Source: Chryseobacterium wanjuense | GTDB lineage: Bacteria > Bacteroidota > Bacteroidia > Flavobacteriales > Weeksellaceae | Direction: 5' to 3' | Length of the DNA: 64,000 nt | Assembly: GCF_900111495.1 (NCBI RefSeq) | Contig: NZ_FOIU01000001.1 | Coordinates: 186,001 to 250,000, forward strand | Shown here: positions 24,429 through 34,063 of the stretch, piece by piece | Layout: each line of letters opens with the position of its first letter | Numbering within the stretch: position 1 is the first letter of the stretch | Program-made: the position numbers and the translations under genes | The notes under the pieces: model-generated | Told to the model about the DNA's origin: nothing | What the model saw: the letters and a program-made list of their open reading frames with translations, nothing else | Database searches by the model: none

Positions 24429-24740
24429 ATGATTACACCAAATCCGGGACTGCAGGTTTTACAAAGTAAACTAAACCTGCCCAAAAGAGAATTGATACTG
24501 GAAATAGAATTGAATGGTAAAATGAAATTTGAACATTTGATGAATACCATTTACAATCAGTTCGGGATTTGTCACAGGGTGTTGTCTGCTAATGTGGAAT
24601 ATATGAACGGGCGTAGTTTTGGTTCGGTACAATTGTATATTAACGTAAATTCAGAGGATTTCGAAAAACTGGAATTCTATCTGGAAAACAATAAACTTCT
24701 GAGTACAACTATAGAATATGTCTGTAGAAAATACTCATAG
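24429..24740 (+). CDS. Stand-alone NIL domain protein
   Basis: A 103-residue protein made almost wholly of a NIL domain, the ferredoxin-like methionine-binding module usually fused to the C-terminus of the MetN ABC-transporter ATPase. The match is in ILEIELNGKMKFEHLMNTIYN, ICHRVLSANVEYMNGRSFGSV and the final helix-strand EKLEFYLENNKL. There is no MetN, MetI or MetQ next to it. It has its own promoter and terminator. It may be a free regulatory subunit or a methionine sensor; this is inference. NIL fusions to ferredoxins also exist, but no Cys cluster is present here. Confidence 0.8.
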   Translation: MITPNPGLQVLQSKLNLPKRELILEIELNGKMKFEHLMNTIYNQFGICHRVLSANVEYMNGRSFGSVQLYINVNSEDFEKLEFYLENNKLLSTTIEYVCRKYS

Positions 24741-24765
24741 GTGAGATTCATATAGTTTTAATTAC

Positions 24766-24795
24766 AAAAAAAGCGCTCAGTTTTCTGGGCGCTTT
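24766..24795. terminator. Bidirectional terminator (NIL gene/murA)
   Basis: AAAAGCGCTCAG and CTGGGCGCTTTT form a stem with one G-T pair around TTTT, flanked by A and T runs, between the convergent NIL gene and murA. Confidence 0.85.
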
Positions 24796-24844
24796 TATTG
24801 TGTGTGATGTTAAATTTTTAAATTGATTTAACTAAAAACCGGTA

Positions 24845-26152
24845 TTAAATTCTCTCAATATCTGCTCCGATGGCCTTCAGTCTTCCATCGATATTTTCAT
24901 ATCCTCTGTCGATCTGCTCGATATTGTGGATGATAGATTTTCCTTCTGCTGAAAGTGCTGCGATAAGAAGGGCGTTTCCTGCTCTGATGTCCGGAGAAGT
25001 CATTGTTGTTCCTCTTAGCGGAGTTTCCTGATTAAGTCCGATTACCGTTGCTCTGTGCGGATCACAAAGAATGATCTGGGCTCCCATATCGATCAGTTTA
25101 TCAACGAAGAATAATCTCGATTCAAACATTTTCTGGTGAACCAAAAGACTCCCTTTTGCCTGAGTTGCCACCACCAAAATAATGGACAATAAATCCGGGG
25201 TAAATCCTGGCCAAGGTGCATCGGAAATGGTAAGGATAGAACCGTCGATAAACTTCTGGATCCTGTAATTTTCCTGCGCCGGAATGAAAATATCATCATT
25301 GCTCTGCTCAAGCTGGATTCCCAGTTTTCTGAATGTATTCGGGATAACGCCAAGCTGGTTCCAGTTTACATTTTTAATGGTAATTTCAGATTTTGTCATG
25401 GCTGCAAGACCAATCCACGAACCGATTTCCACCATATCAGGAAGCATTGTGTGCTCAGTTCCGTGAAGATAATCAACTCCTTCGATTGTCAGTAAATTAG
25501 AACCGATTCCTGAAATATTTGCACCCATTCTGTTCAGCATTTTACAAAGCTGCTGAAGGTAAGGTTCGCAGGCTGCATTGTAAATTCTCGTTTTTCCTTT
25601 AGCTAAAACCGCTGCCATTACAATGTTTGCAGTTCCGGTAACAGAAGCTTCTTCCAGCAAAATAAATTTACCGTTAAGCTCTTTCGCTTTTAAAGAATAA
25701 AAGAATTCTTCCTCATCATAATGAAATTCTGCACCCAATTCTACAAGTCCCTGAAAGTGAGTGTCTAATCTTCTTCTTCCGATTTTATCACCTCCCGGAG
25801 TCGGCATATAGGCTTCACCATATCTCGCCAACATTGGTCCCATGAGCATGATGGAACCTCTTAGTTTGGCTCCGTCTTTTTTGAACTCGTTGGATTTTAT
25901 ATAATCAAAATTTACTTTATCTGATTTGAAGGTATAATCTCCGTGCCCGTTTTTCGTTACTTTTACTCCGAAATCTCCTAGAATTTCGATCAGTCTGTTT
26001 ACATCGTGGATATCCGGGATATTTTTAATCCTTACTTCATCATCAGTTAATAAAACGGCACAAAGAATTTGAAGAGCTTCATTTTTTGCTCCTTGTGGAG
26101 TAATCTCACCATGCAGTCTTTTTCCTCCTCTTATTTGAAATGTCCCACTCAT
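24845..26152 (-). CDS. murA: UDP-N-acetylglucosamine 1-carboxyvinyltransferase, Asp-type (MurA)
   Basis: A 435-residue cytoplasmic enzyme that starts peptidoglycan synthesis by moving enolpyruvate from PEP to UDP-GlcNAc. It opens with FQIRGGKRLHGEITPQGAKNEAL, which carries the Lys-Asn pair of the active site. It also has KLRGSIMLMGPMLARYGEAY and DIRAGNALLIAAL. At residue 122 the loop reads TPGGDKIGRRRLD. The catalytic Cys that fosfomycin alkylates (Cys115 in E. coli) is replaced by Asp, as in Mycobacterium tuberculosis and Chlamydia. The enzyme should be active but naturally insensitive to fosfomycin. Its ATG overlaps the TAA of the DUF4290 gene by one base, so the two are translationally coupled. 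Confidence 0.95.
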   Translation of the reverse strand: MSGTFQIRGGKRLHGEITPQGAKNEALQILCAVLLTDDEVRIKNIPDIHDVNRLIEILGDFGVKVTKNGHGDYTFKSDKVNFDYIKSNEFKKDGAKLRGSIMLMGPMLARYGEAYMPTPGGDKIGRRRLDTHFQGLVELGAEFHYDEEEFFYSLKAKELNGKFILLEEASVTGTANIVMAAVLAKGKTRIYNAACEPYLQQLCKMLNRMGANISGIGSNLLTIEGVDYLHGTEHTMLPDMVEIGSWIGLAAMTKSEITIKNVNWNQLGVIPNTFRKLGIQLEQSNDDIFIPAQENYRIQKFIDGSILTISDAPWPGFTPDLLSIILVVATQAKGSLLVHQKMFESRLFFVDKLIDMGAQIILCDPHRATVIGLNQETPLRGTTMTSPDIRAGNALLIAALSAEGKSIIHNIEQIDRGYENIDGRLKAIGADIERI

Positions 26153-26808
26153 TATTTATTTCTGTTTTTATGATTATTGTTGTTATGCCTTCTCTTGTTG
26201 TTAGACTGGTTTTTGTTGGTATTCTTATTATTGTTGTTATTTCGGTTGTTGTTGCTGGTGTAGTAGATCTTACTCTTTTCCAGGGTTTCAATGCTTGTCA
26301 GATCCAGCCTGTTTTCCGAAAGTTCTTTTAGGTGACGGAAAATCACATCATCCGTTACATGTTCCTTATTATATACGTTGTAGGATTTTTTCATGTTGTT
26401 GGCAATCACCTCGATCAGGGCTTCTTTTTCATCTCCCGGTTCTAGTTCGATAGCTTTGTCTATCAGTTGGAGAATACTTTTTCCGTAAAATTTGAAATCA
26501 CCCTGGAGTTTAGGATATTCCATTCTTTTTGGTTTTTCTGCGAGCTGTTCTCTTGTAGGAAAAGGATATGGTGAATCTACATCAAGATCATAATTAGCTA
26601 AAATAAAAAGATGATCCCAAAGTTTGTGATTATAGTTTTCTTCGTCCCGAAGCTGGGGGTTTCTCTGACCCATAAAATCGATGATCGCCGTTGCCATCTC
26701 ATTTCTTTCCTCTTTGGTAGAAAGCTCTTTGCAACGCTCAACCAACTGTTGTATAATTCTGCCGTATTCCGGCATATGAAGCTGAGGTTTTTGGGTATTA
26801 TATTCCAT
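26152..26808 (-). CDS. DUF4290 family protein with Asn/Lys-rich tail
   Basis: A 218-residue soluble protein of the Bacteroidota-specific DUF4290 family, recognised from TQKPQLHMPEYGRIIQQLV, KLWDHLFILANYDLDVDSP and EPGDEKEALIEVIANNMKK. The last 35 or so residues are a low-complexity stretch of Asn with Lys and Arg (for example NNNRNNNNNKNTNKNQ), probably disordered and possibly nucleic-acid binding. Function is unknown. An in-frame TTG at 26817 lies inside the -7 box, so the ATG at 26808 is taken as the start. The gene is fused in operon with murA (TAATG overlap). Confidence 0.85.
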   Translation of the reverse strand: MEYNTQKPQLHMPEYGRIIQQLVERCKELSTKEERNEMATAIIDFMGQRNPQLRDEENYNHKLWDHLFILANYDLDVDSPYPFPTREQLAEKPKRMEYPKLQGDFKFYGKSILQLIDKAIELEPGDEKEALIEVIANNMKKSYNVYNKEHVTDDVIFRHLKELSENRLDLTSIETLEKSKIYYTSNNNRNNNNNKNTNKNQSNNKRRHNNNNHKNRNK

Positions 26809-26814
26809 AGTATG

Positions 26815-26822
26815 CAAATATA
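26815..26822 (-). promoter_or_regulatory. -7 promoter element abutting the DUF4290 start
   Basis: TATATTTG on the minus strand ends 6 nt before the ATG at 26808 and includes the TTG that would be the alternative start. This is the probable promoter of the DUF4290-murA operon. Confidence 0.5.
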
Positions 26823-26997
26823 TGGATTAATGGAAAAATTGTACCGAAAATCTTTAAAGTTTATATTTTTTTAATAAAAAATTTAATAATGCATCTTGAA
26901 CTTCTTTTATTAAAAATTAAAATTATTTCACCTGCATTGGAATTTATCTTAATAAAATTGTATTTTAGTTAATAGTTTAATAATTAAAACTTTCTAT

Positions 26998-28428
26998 ATG
27001 AAAAAAACACATTTCCTACTTTCATTTGTGGCTTTAGGCCTTATTAATTCTTGTCAGAATCATGATGAAATGGTGGTTGAGAGCCCCAAACAGCTGGAAG
27101 TTCACAACAAAACCGTAAACGTTACAAATCACGATGGGCGCCCTTTCAGTACGGGAACATCTGCTAATGCAAAGTTTGTTGCAGGACCCGGCGGAAGCGT
27201 TTTGATGCAAGGATTTTACTGGGATGTTCCGGATGGAGGAAACTGGTGGAATACCGTGAAAGGAAAAATCACCGACTGGTCAAATGCAGGAATCGGCGCG
27301 GTCTGGCTTCCCCCGGCTTCCAAAGCTCAAAATGGGGCGTATTCGATGGGATATGATCCTACCGATTATTACGATTTCGGAAATTATAATCAGAACGGAA
27401 GCACAGAAACACGTTTCGGATCGAGAACAGAGCTTGAAGCATTGATTACAAAAGCACATGACGAAAATATGCAGGTGTATGCAGATATTGTTATTAATCA
27501 TAACAGTGGCGGGCAATCAGAAGCCAATCCTTTTACCGGAACGAATACGTGGACAAATTTTACGGGAGTAGCATCAGGAAAATTCCCAAGAACTTACAAT
27601 AATTTTTATAAAAACTCTTTCGGAAATAATGATGAAGGCGCTTTCGGAGGTTTTCCGGATTTGTGTCATGCCGATCCGTTTGTTCAAAGCTGGCTATGGG
27701 GAAGGGATGATTCTGTGGGGAAATATTATAAAAATGTAATGAAATTTGACGGCTGGAGGTTCGACTATGTGAAAGGTTTCGGACCTTGGGTTATCAATAA
27801 CTGGAATTCCAATGTCGGCGGATTTTCTGTCGGCGAATTATGGGATTCCAACGTAAATACCCTGGAATGGTGGGCGAATAATGCAAACAGTTCCGTATTT
27901 GATTTTGCAGCCTATTATAAAATGGATGAAGCTTTTGACAACGGAAATTTAAATGTATTGAATGACGATATGATGTGGAAGAGGAACCCTTTCAAGGCAG
28001 TGACTTTTGTAGCGAATCACGATACAGATATCATTTACAACAAAATGTTGGCCTATGCTTATATTCTCACTCATGAAGGCTATCCTACGATTTTCTACAG
28101 AGATTATGAAGAATGGCTCAATAAGGAAAGATTAAATAACCTGATTTGGATTCATAATAATAAAGCAACGGGAACAACTTCAATTTTATACACCGATAAT
28201 GATGAATACATCGCAAGAAGAAACGGGTACAACGGAAATCCGGGGCTTGTAGTTTATATCAATAATTCTTCAAGTTGGCAGGAAAGATGGATTCAGACAA
28301 ACTGGACGAGTCAGCAGATTAAAGATTTTACAGGACACTCAAGTTGGTATCCGACAACACAGGGCGACAAATGGGTGAAAATCCAATGTCCGCCGAATTC
28401 CTATTCTGTCTGGTCTTTGAATCAGTAA
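26998..28428 (+). CDS. Alpha-amylase, GH13 (subfamily 7-like), lipoprotein
   Basis: A 476-residue glycoside hydrolase that cleaves alpha-1,4-glucans. A lipoprotein signal ends at about Cys19 (LGLINSC). The TIM barrel shows VLMQGFYWDVPDGG, GAVWLPPASKAQNGAYSMGYDP and ADIVINHNSGG. The catalytic Asp256 lies in DGWRFDYVKGF, Glu280 in VGELWD, and the transition-state Asp342 in FVANHDTD. A C-terminal beta domain with an Asn/Trp-rich end follows. The GAYSMGYDP and YNQNGSTETRFGSR segments recall the plant and archaeal amylases of GH13_7. No SusCD genes or other glycosidases are nearby, so it seems to work alone at the cell surface or in the periplasm. Confidence 0.92.
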   Translation: MKKTHFLLSFVALGLINSCQNHDEMVVESPKQLEVHNKTVNVTNHDGRPFSTGTSANAKFVAGPGGSVLMQGFYWDVPDGGNWWNTVKGKITDWSNAGIGAVWLPPASKAQNGAYSMGYDPTDYYDFGNYNQNGSTETRFGSRTELEALITKAHDENMQVYADIVINHNSGGQSEANPFTGTNTWTNFTGVASGKFPRTYNNFYKNSFGNNDEGAFGGFPDLCHADPFVQSWLWGRDDSVGKYYKNVMKFDGWRFDYVKGFGPWVINNWNSNVGGFSVGELWDSNVNTLEWWANNANSSVFDFAAYYKMDEAFDNGNLNVLNDDMMWKRNPFKAVTFVANHDTDIIYNKMLAYAYILTHEGYPTIFYRDYEEWLNKERLNNLIWIHNNKATGTTSILYTDNDEYIARRNGYNGNPGLVVYINNSSSWQERWIQTNWTSQQIKDFTGHSSWYPTTQGDKWVKIQCPPNSYSVWSLNQ

Positions 28429-28495
28429 TAAAAAAATATTTCTCGTAGAAAGCAAACCAGAAAAAATCTGCAAATCAGCTCAGCGAGAGCAAAAA

Positions 28496-28524
28496 AAGAC
28501 TGTTTCATAAGTGAAACAGTCTTT
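28496..28524. terminator. Bidirectional terminator (amylase/DCC gene)
   Basis: A perfect 13-bp stem (AAAGACTGTTTCA with TGAAACAGTCTTT) around TAAG, between the convergent amylase and DUF393 genes. Confidence 0.85.
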
Positions 28525-28598
28525 ATATTTTTAGAGGCGGATATCGTATAAGTTTTATTTGTGCAATCCGTGAAAAATCCGTGCAATTTGTGTTTAAA

Positions 28599-29012
28599 TC
28601 AAACCTCAATAAATTTAGCCCTCTCACTCGGAGTCGGCAGATAACACTTCTGATTCGCCAGTTTCATCCTGTTTCTCGAAATCATGTCATACACTTTGTC
28701 GCTCAGAAAGCCAGGAATAATTCTTCCCACCCAGGAAAGTTTGTAAATTCCGCCAAGTAAATTGGCAATCTGCAAAACAGCCTTAGATTTTTCTAAATAA
28801 TATTGTTTGGGTTTCCAAAGATACATGGTGTTGAAAATTTTCGTATTTAAGCCTCTTTCAGATAAAAATTTTTGTCCGAAATCCGATTGAAGAGATGCAA
28901 ACATAAACTGGTCTTTTTTATCCCTTTTTAAAATCCATTGAACCCAAAAATTACAGACACCGCAATCTCCATCAAAAAATACAATATGTTTATTCTCCCA
29001 TTTTTCCTCCAT
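28599..29012 (-). CDS. DCC family thiol-disulfide oxidoreductase-like protein (DUF393)
   Basis: A 137-residue protein of the DUF393 family, named for its DxxCxxC motif, present here as VFFDGDCGVCNFWVQW. Downstream are MYLWKPKQYYLEKSKAVLQI and GFLSDKVYDMISRNR, also typical. The family is predicted to have a thioredoxin-like fold and redox activity. It lies 9 bp after the haem-binding gene on the same strand and is probably its operon partner, which suggests a role in cytochrome or thiol maintenance. This is inference. Confidence 0.85.
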   Translation of the reverse strand: MEEKWENKHIVFFDGDCGVCNFWVQWILKRDKKDQFMFASLQSDFGQKFLSERGLNTKIFNTMYLWKPKQYYLEKSKAVLQIANLLGGIYKLSWVGRIIPGFLSDKVYDMISRNRMKLANQKCYLPTPSERAKFIEV

Positions 29013-29021
29013 GATTGAGTT

Positions 29022-29483
29022 TTAAAGTGTCATTTTTCGTACAGTCTCAGTTTTCTCTTTTTTGAAATAATTGATTAAAATTTTTCTTTGTTCATCAGTG
29101 ATTTTTGCGTCCTGGTGTCCTACAAAATAAGATTCCAAAGGCATTTCTTTTTTCTCGATCATTTCAATGCATTCCTCCAGCTTGTCAACCTGTTGCTTAG
29201 GTTCGTACGTAGCAAAGGTAGAAAAATTCAGGTGTTTTCTTCCTTCATCGATATGATTTTTTAGATACCATGAAGCAGGAGCAAAATTAGAATACCAGGG
29301 ATATGTCGTTTCATTAGAATGGCAGTCGTAGCAAGAATTGGTGATGATTTTTGCAATTTCCGGAGGGGTATTTTTTATTTTTAAAAAGTCCATTCCGGGA
29401 GTAGGAGCCGGATTTGTCTTGTCAATCGGAAAAAACTGAATGATAATAAAAGCCACGAGAATGATAGTTAATACTTTTTTCAT
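29022..29483 (-). CDS. Haem-binding domain protein (Haem_bd, CxxCH)
   Basis: A 153-residue protein with one N-terminal membrane anchor (VLTIILVAFIIIQFFPI) and a periplasmic domain. NSCYDCHSNETTYPWYSNFAPAS contains the c-type haem motif CYDCH followed by the WY..P..W pattern of the Haem_bd family. DEGRKHLNFSTF, a conserved segment, and a C-terminal EQRKILINYFKKEK also fit. It probably carries a covalently bound haem and handles electron transfer. It heads a two-gene operon with the DUF393 gene and diverges from katG. Confidence 0.85.
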   Translation of the reverse strand: MKKVLTIILVAFIIIQFFPIDKTNPAPTPGMDFLKIKNTPPEIAKIITNSCYDCHSNETTYPWYSNFAPASWYLKNHIDEGRKHLNFSTFATYEPKQQVDKLEECIEMIEKKEMPLESYFVGHQDAKITDEQRKILINYFKKEKTETVRKMTL

Positions 29484-29711
29484 ACCGAAATTTCATGTGT
29501 TCTGAATAGATAAAGTTAATTAAATTTTTCACAAATAAAAACTTTAAATTGTATAGAAATAGTAACATTAAATTGAACTGTTCTAAATATGCTTTTATAA
29601 CTTTTGATTTTATTAAAATTAATGTAAAATTTTACTAACTTAATTGCATTATTGTACTTTTTGTAGGCTTATTTACAGCAAATCAAAGATTTGTGAATCG
29701 TTATTGTTTTT

Positions 29712-29782
29712 AACTATTGTAAAAATATTTTTAATAGATTGTATTTATATTGTAACTATTGTAAGTTTGTTTGCTTAAACAA
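29712..29782. promoter_or_regulatory. katG promoter region with direct repeats and palindrome
   Basis: The 340-bp gap before katG (29484-29823) is AT-rich and non-coding. TTG at 29739-29741, a 20-bp spacer and TAAGTTTG at 29762-29769 form a good promoter. AACTATTGTAA occurs at 29712-29722 and again at 29754-29764, flanking the -33. TTGTTT-GCTT-AAACAA (29767-29782) is a perfect palindrome overlapping the end of the -7. These are candidate sites for a peroxide regulator such as OxyR or PerR, though neither consensus is clearly matched. Confidence 0.45.
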
Positions 29783-29823
29783 GGATAATTTGAACCGTAA
29801 TCAACATAAAAAATTTAAATTAA

Positions 29824-32100
<2,277 letters not shown>

Positions 32101-32126
32101 ATTAATTACTTAACATAATATTTACG

Positions 32127-32154
32127 AAGACAGTCGATTTGGCTGTCTTTTTTT
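32127..32154 (+). terminator. Rho-independent terminator of katG
   Basis: AAGACAG and CTGTCTT form the stem (extended by two further pairs) around GATTT, followed by a run of T. Confidence 0.8.
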
Positions 32155-32206
32155 ATAAATTCTTTTAATTTTTTTATTAAAACCAATAAACTTTTAAAAT
32201 AAAACA

Positions 32207-32214
32207 TATATTTG
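32207..32214 (+). promoter_or_regulatory. -7 promoter element of the first secreted-protein gene
   Basis: TATATTTG stands 21 nt before the ATG at 32236. It overlaps the upstream alternative start at 32212 and so supports the later one. Confidence 0.5.
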
Positions 32215-32235
32215 TTGCTGAAAAAACAACATACA

Positions 32236-32841
32236 ATGACAAGAAAATTATTTCCTGCCCTATTATTGGTAGGCTCTTTTGCTTATGCCCAGATTGGGGT
32301 AAATACAGATTCTCCGAACGCTACATTAGAAGTAACGGGAAACCCTACAGATACTGCAAAATTTGACGGAATTATAGCTCCGAGAATTTCCGGGGATCTT
32401 CTGAAAACCAAAAATTATACTTCCTCACAAACCAATGCCTTGATTTATGTTACAGCTCCGGATTCTGCTCCTTCAGGGCAAACATTGGAAGTGACTTCGC
32501 CGGGATATTATTATTTTGACGGCAATCCTTCTGTCAATCGTTGGATTAAGGTGATCTCTTCTGCAGACCGAAAAATCCGTACAATATCTTCAGGAATGGT
32601 GGCTGCCGATGATTATACGTTACTCGTATCCGGAAATATTGCTTTGCCCGCTGCAAGTGCTTCGAATATGGGAAAAGTTTACAATTTAATTAATGATACG
32701 ACAGGAAATGTTACCATTTCGGGGACATTCAGAATCAATGGCGGGAATTTTTCTAATTACGGACTAAACAATAGTGATATGGGAAGAGCAATTGTCGTGC
32801 AAAGTACGGGTTCTGCGTGGGTTTTGATTTCTAGATATTAA
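32236..32841 (+). CDS. Secreted protein of unknown function (QIGVNT family, 1)
   Basis: A 201-residue protein with a signal peptide (KLFPALLLVGSFAYAQ). The mature N-terminus reads IGVNTDSPNATLEVTG, the recurring start of many flavobacterial surface proteins. A second segment, DGIIAPRISGDLLKTKNYTSSQTNALIYV and then GYYYFDG, is also common to them. The C-terminal half is beta-rich (NLINDTTGNVTISGTFRING) and reminiscent of tail-fibre-like or adhesin-like folds. No T9SS sorting domain is visible. It is the first of three related genes in a row; the 313-bp gap after it holds a terminator and AT-rich sequence only. Confidence 0.75.
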   Translation: MTRKLFPALLLVGSFAYAQIGVNTDSPNATLEVTGNPTDTAKFDGIIAPRISGDLLKTKNYTSSQTNALIYVTAPDSAPSGQTLEVTSPGYYYFDGNPSVNRWIKVISSADRKIRTISSGMVAADDYTLLVSGNIALPAASASNMGKVYNLINDTTGNVTISGTFRINGGNFSNYGLNNSDMGRAIVVQSTGSAWVLISRY

Positions 32842-32875
32842 GGAATTACTTCAAAGTCGATAAATAAATTTAATA

Positions 32876-32910
32876 ATAAAAACCGGGACATTTATATTTC
32901 CGGTTTTTAA
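32876..32910 (+). terminator. Terminator after the first QIGVNT-family gene
   Basis: AAAACCGG and CCGGTTTT stem around GACATTTATATTT. The remainder of the gap to 33154 holds no gene or clear signal. Confidence 0.7.
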
Positions 32911-33154
32911 TAGAATTATCTTTTGTTAATAAAAAGATTTAAAGAATAATTTGTAGGAAAAAATGTGTACATTTATAAAAGAAATACAAATAATTTTACA
33001 TTAAAAATAAGCATTTAAGCAATATTTTGCTTTTAAATATGATTAGGATGGGATAAAAATAATATACTGATTATAGTATAATGAGATGCTGAGGTAATTT
33101 AATTTTCTCGTTTTAAACGATTCAAATAAAACTAACTTAAATTATTTTATAGCT

Positions 33155-33901
33155 ATGAAAAAACCATTTATTTTATGTTCAATGATTTTTTTTTCGTTGG
33201 CATATTCTCAAGTAGGGATTAATAATTCTTCCCCGAATTCATCTCTGGATATTACTGCCAGAACTCCAACAGGAACAGCAAATGCCAATGTCAAGGATGG
33301 CATCATTGTGCCGCGTGTAGACCGTGCCAGAGCTCAGGCAATGGGAAATAACACCTCTCCGGCAGTTACAGAATCGACATTGATTTATGTAAATAATGTC
33401 AGTACCGGAACACCTACCGGCTCCGCAGCAAATATTAGTGCCATTGGTTACTACTACTTTGATTCTAACGCTTTGCCTGCCCCCGGTCTTTGGCAACCTT
33501 TAAGACCCTCCAATTTTGATATGTTTGCGACTCAACTGTTAATTCCTCCCCATAATACCTGGGCTGCAGACTTTTCAGGGCATTCGGTTGCAGGGTATGA
33601 CGCAAACAGTTGGTGGGTGATCTCTAAAAGTTCTTCCGGTGGAGTAGCCGGTACTCCTGCAAGAATGACTATTGTATATGAATACCAAGGAACGCCGCTT
33701 AATATTGCGAATACTTATCCGGAGCTAACGGTAGGTAACAATATTGGAACCCCGGATGTTTATACAGCCAATCTGATCGGAATGGCCAACAACGGTACCG
33801 CCGGAAGAACCCGATTAACAGTATCGGTCGTAAGAGCTGAAAGTTTTAGTGCATGGGGCGGGACTTACCTTTTGAATATTTTACTTATTAAAAAACTATA
33901 A
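33155..33901 (+). CDS. Secreted protein of unknown function (QVGINN family, 2)
   Basis: A 248-residue protein with a signal peptide (FILCSMIFFSLAYSQ). The mature start VGINNSSPNSSLDITARTP and the block GIIVPRVDRARAQAMGNNT, STLIYVNNVSTGTPTG and GYYYFDS mark it as a relative of its neighbours. The C-terminal part (residues about 125-248) is different and beta-rich. I do not recognise a catalytic motif. It may be a surface or matrix component. A stem-loop follows at 33979-34008. Confidence 0.72.
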   Translation: MKKPFILCSMIFFSLAYSQVGINNSSPNSSLDITARTPTGTANANVKDGIIVPRVDRARAQAMGNNTSPAVTESTLIYVNNVSTGTPTGSAANISAIGYYYFDSNALPAPGLWQPLRPSNFDMFATQLLIPPHNTWAADFSGHSVAGYDANSWWVISKSSSGGVAGTPARMTIVYEYQGTPLNIANTYPELTVGNNIGTPDVYTANLIGMANNGTAGRTRLTVSVVRAESFSAWGGTYLLNILLIKKL

Positions 33902-33978
33902 CTGCTTTAAGTTTTTTTAATATTAAATAACTCAAAATGTATTTTAGAAAAAATTATTCCAAGGAATGAAAAAGGAAA

Positions 33979-34008
33979 AAAAACACTTGATATTTAAGTG
34001 CTTTTTTT
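33979..34008 (+). terminator. Terminator after the second QVGINN-family gene
   Basis: CACTT and AAGTG arms with flanking A and T runs, giving an extended A/T-rich stem, about 80 bp after the stop. Confidence 0.65.
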
Positions 34009-34063
34009 GATGAAACATTATTTATGTTAAAATTTCACTAACTTTAGAACTAAAATTAATGAT

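Noticed and set aside
26140..26331. Hydrophobic 63-residue frame opposite the DUF4290 tail
   Set aside because: Its Val/Ile-rich look is only the complement of Asn/Lys codons in the DUF4290 tail.
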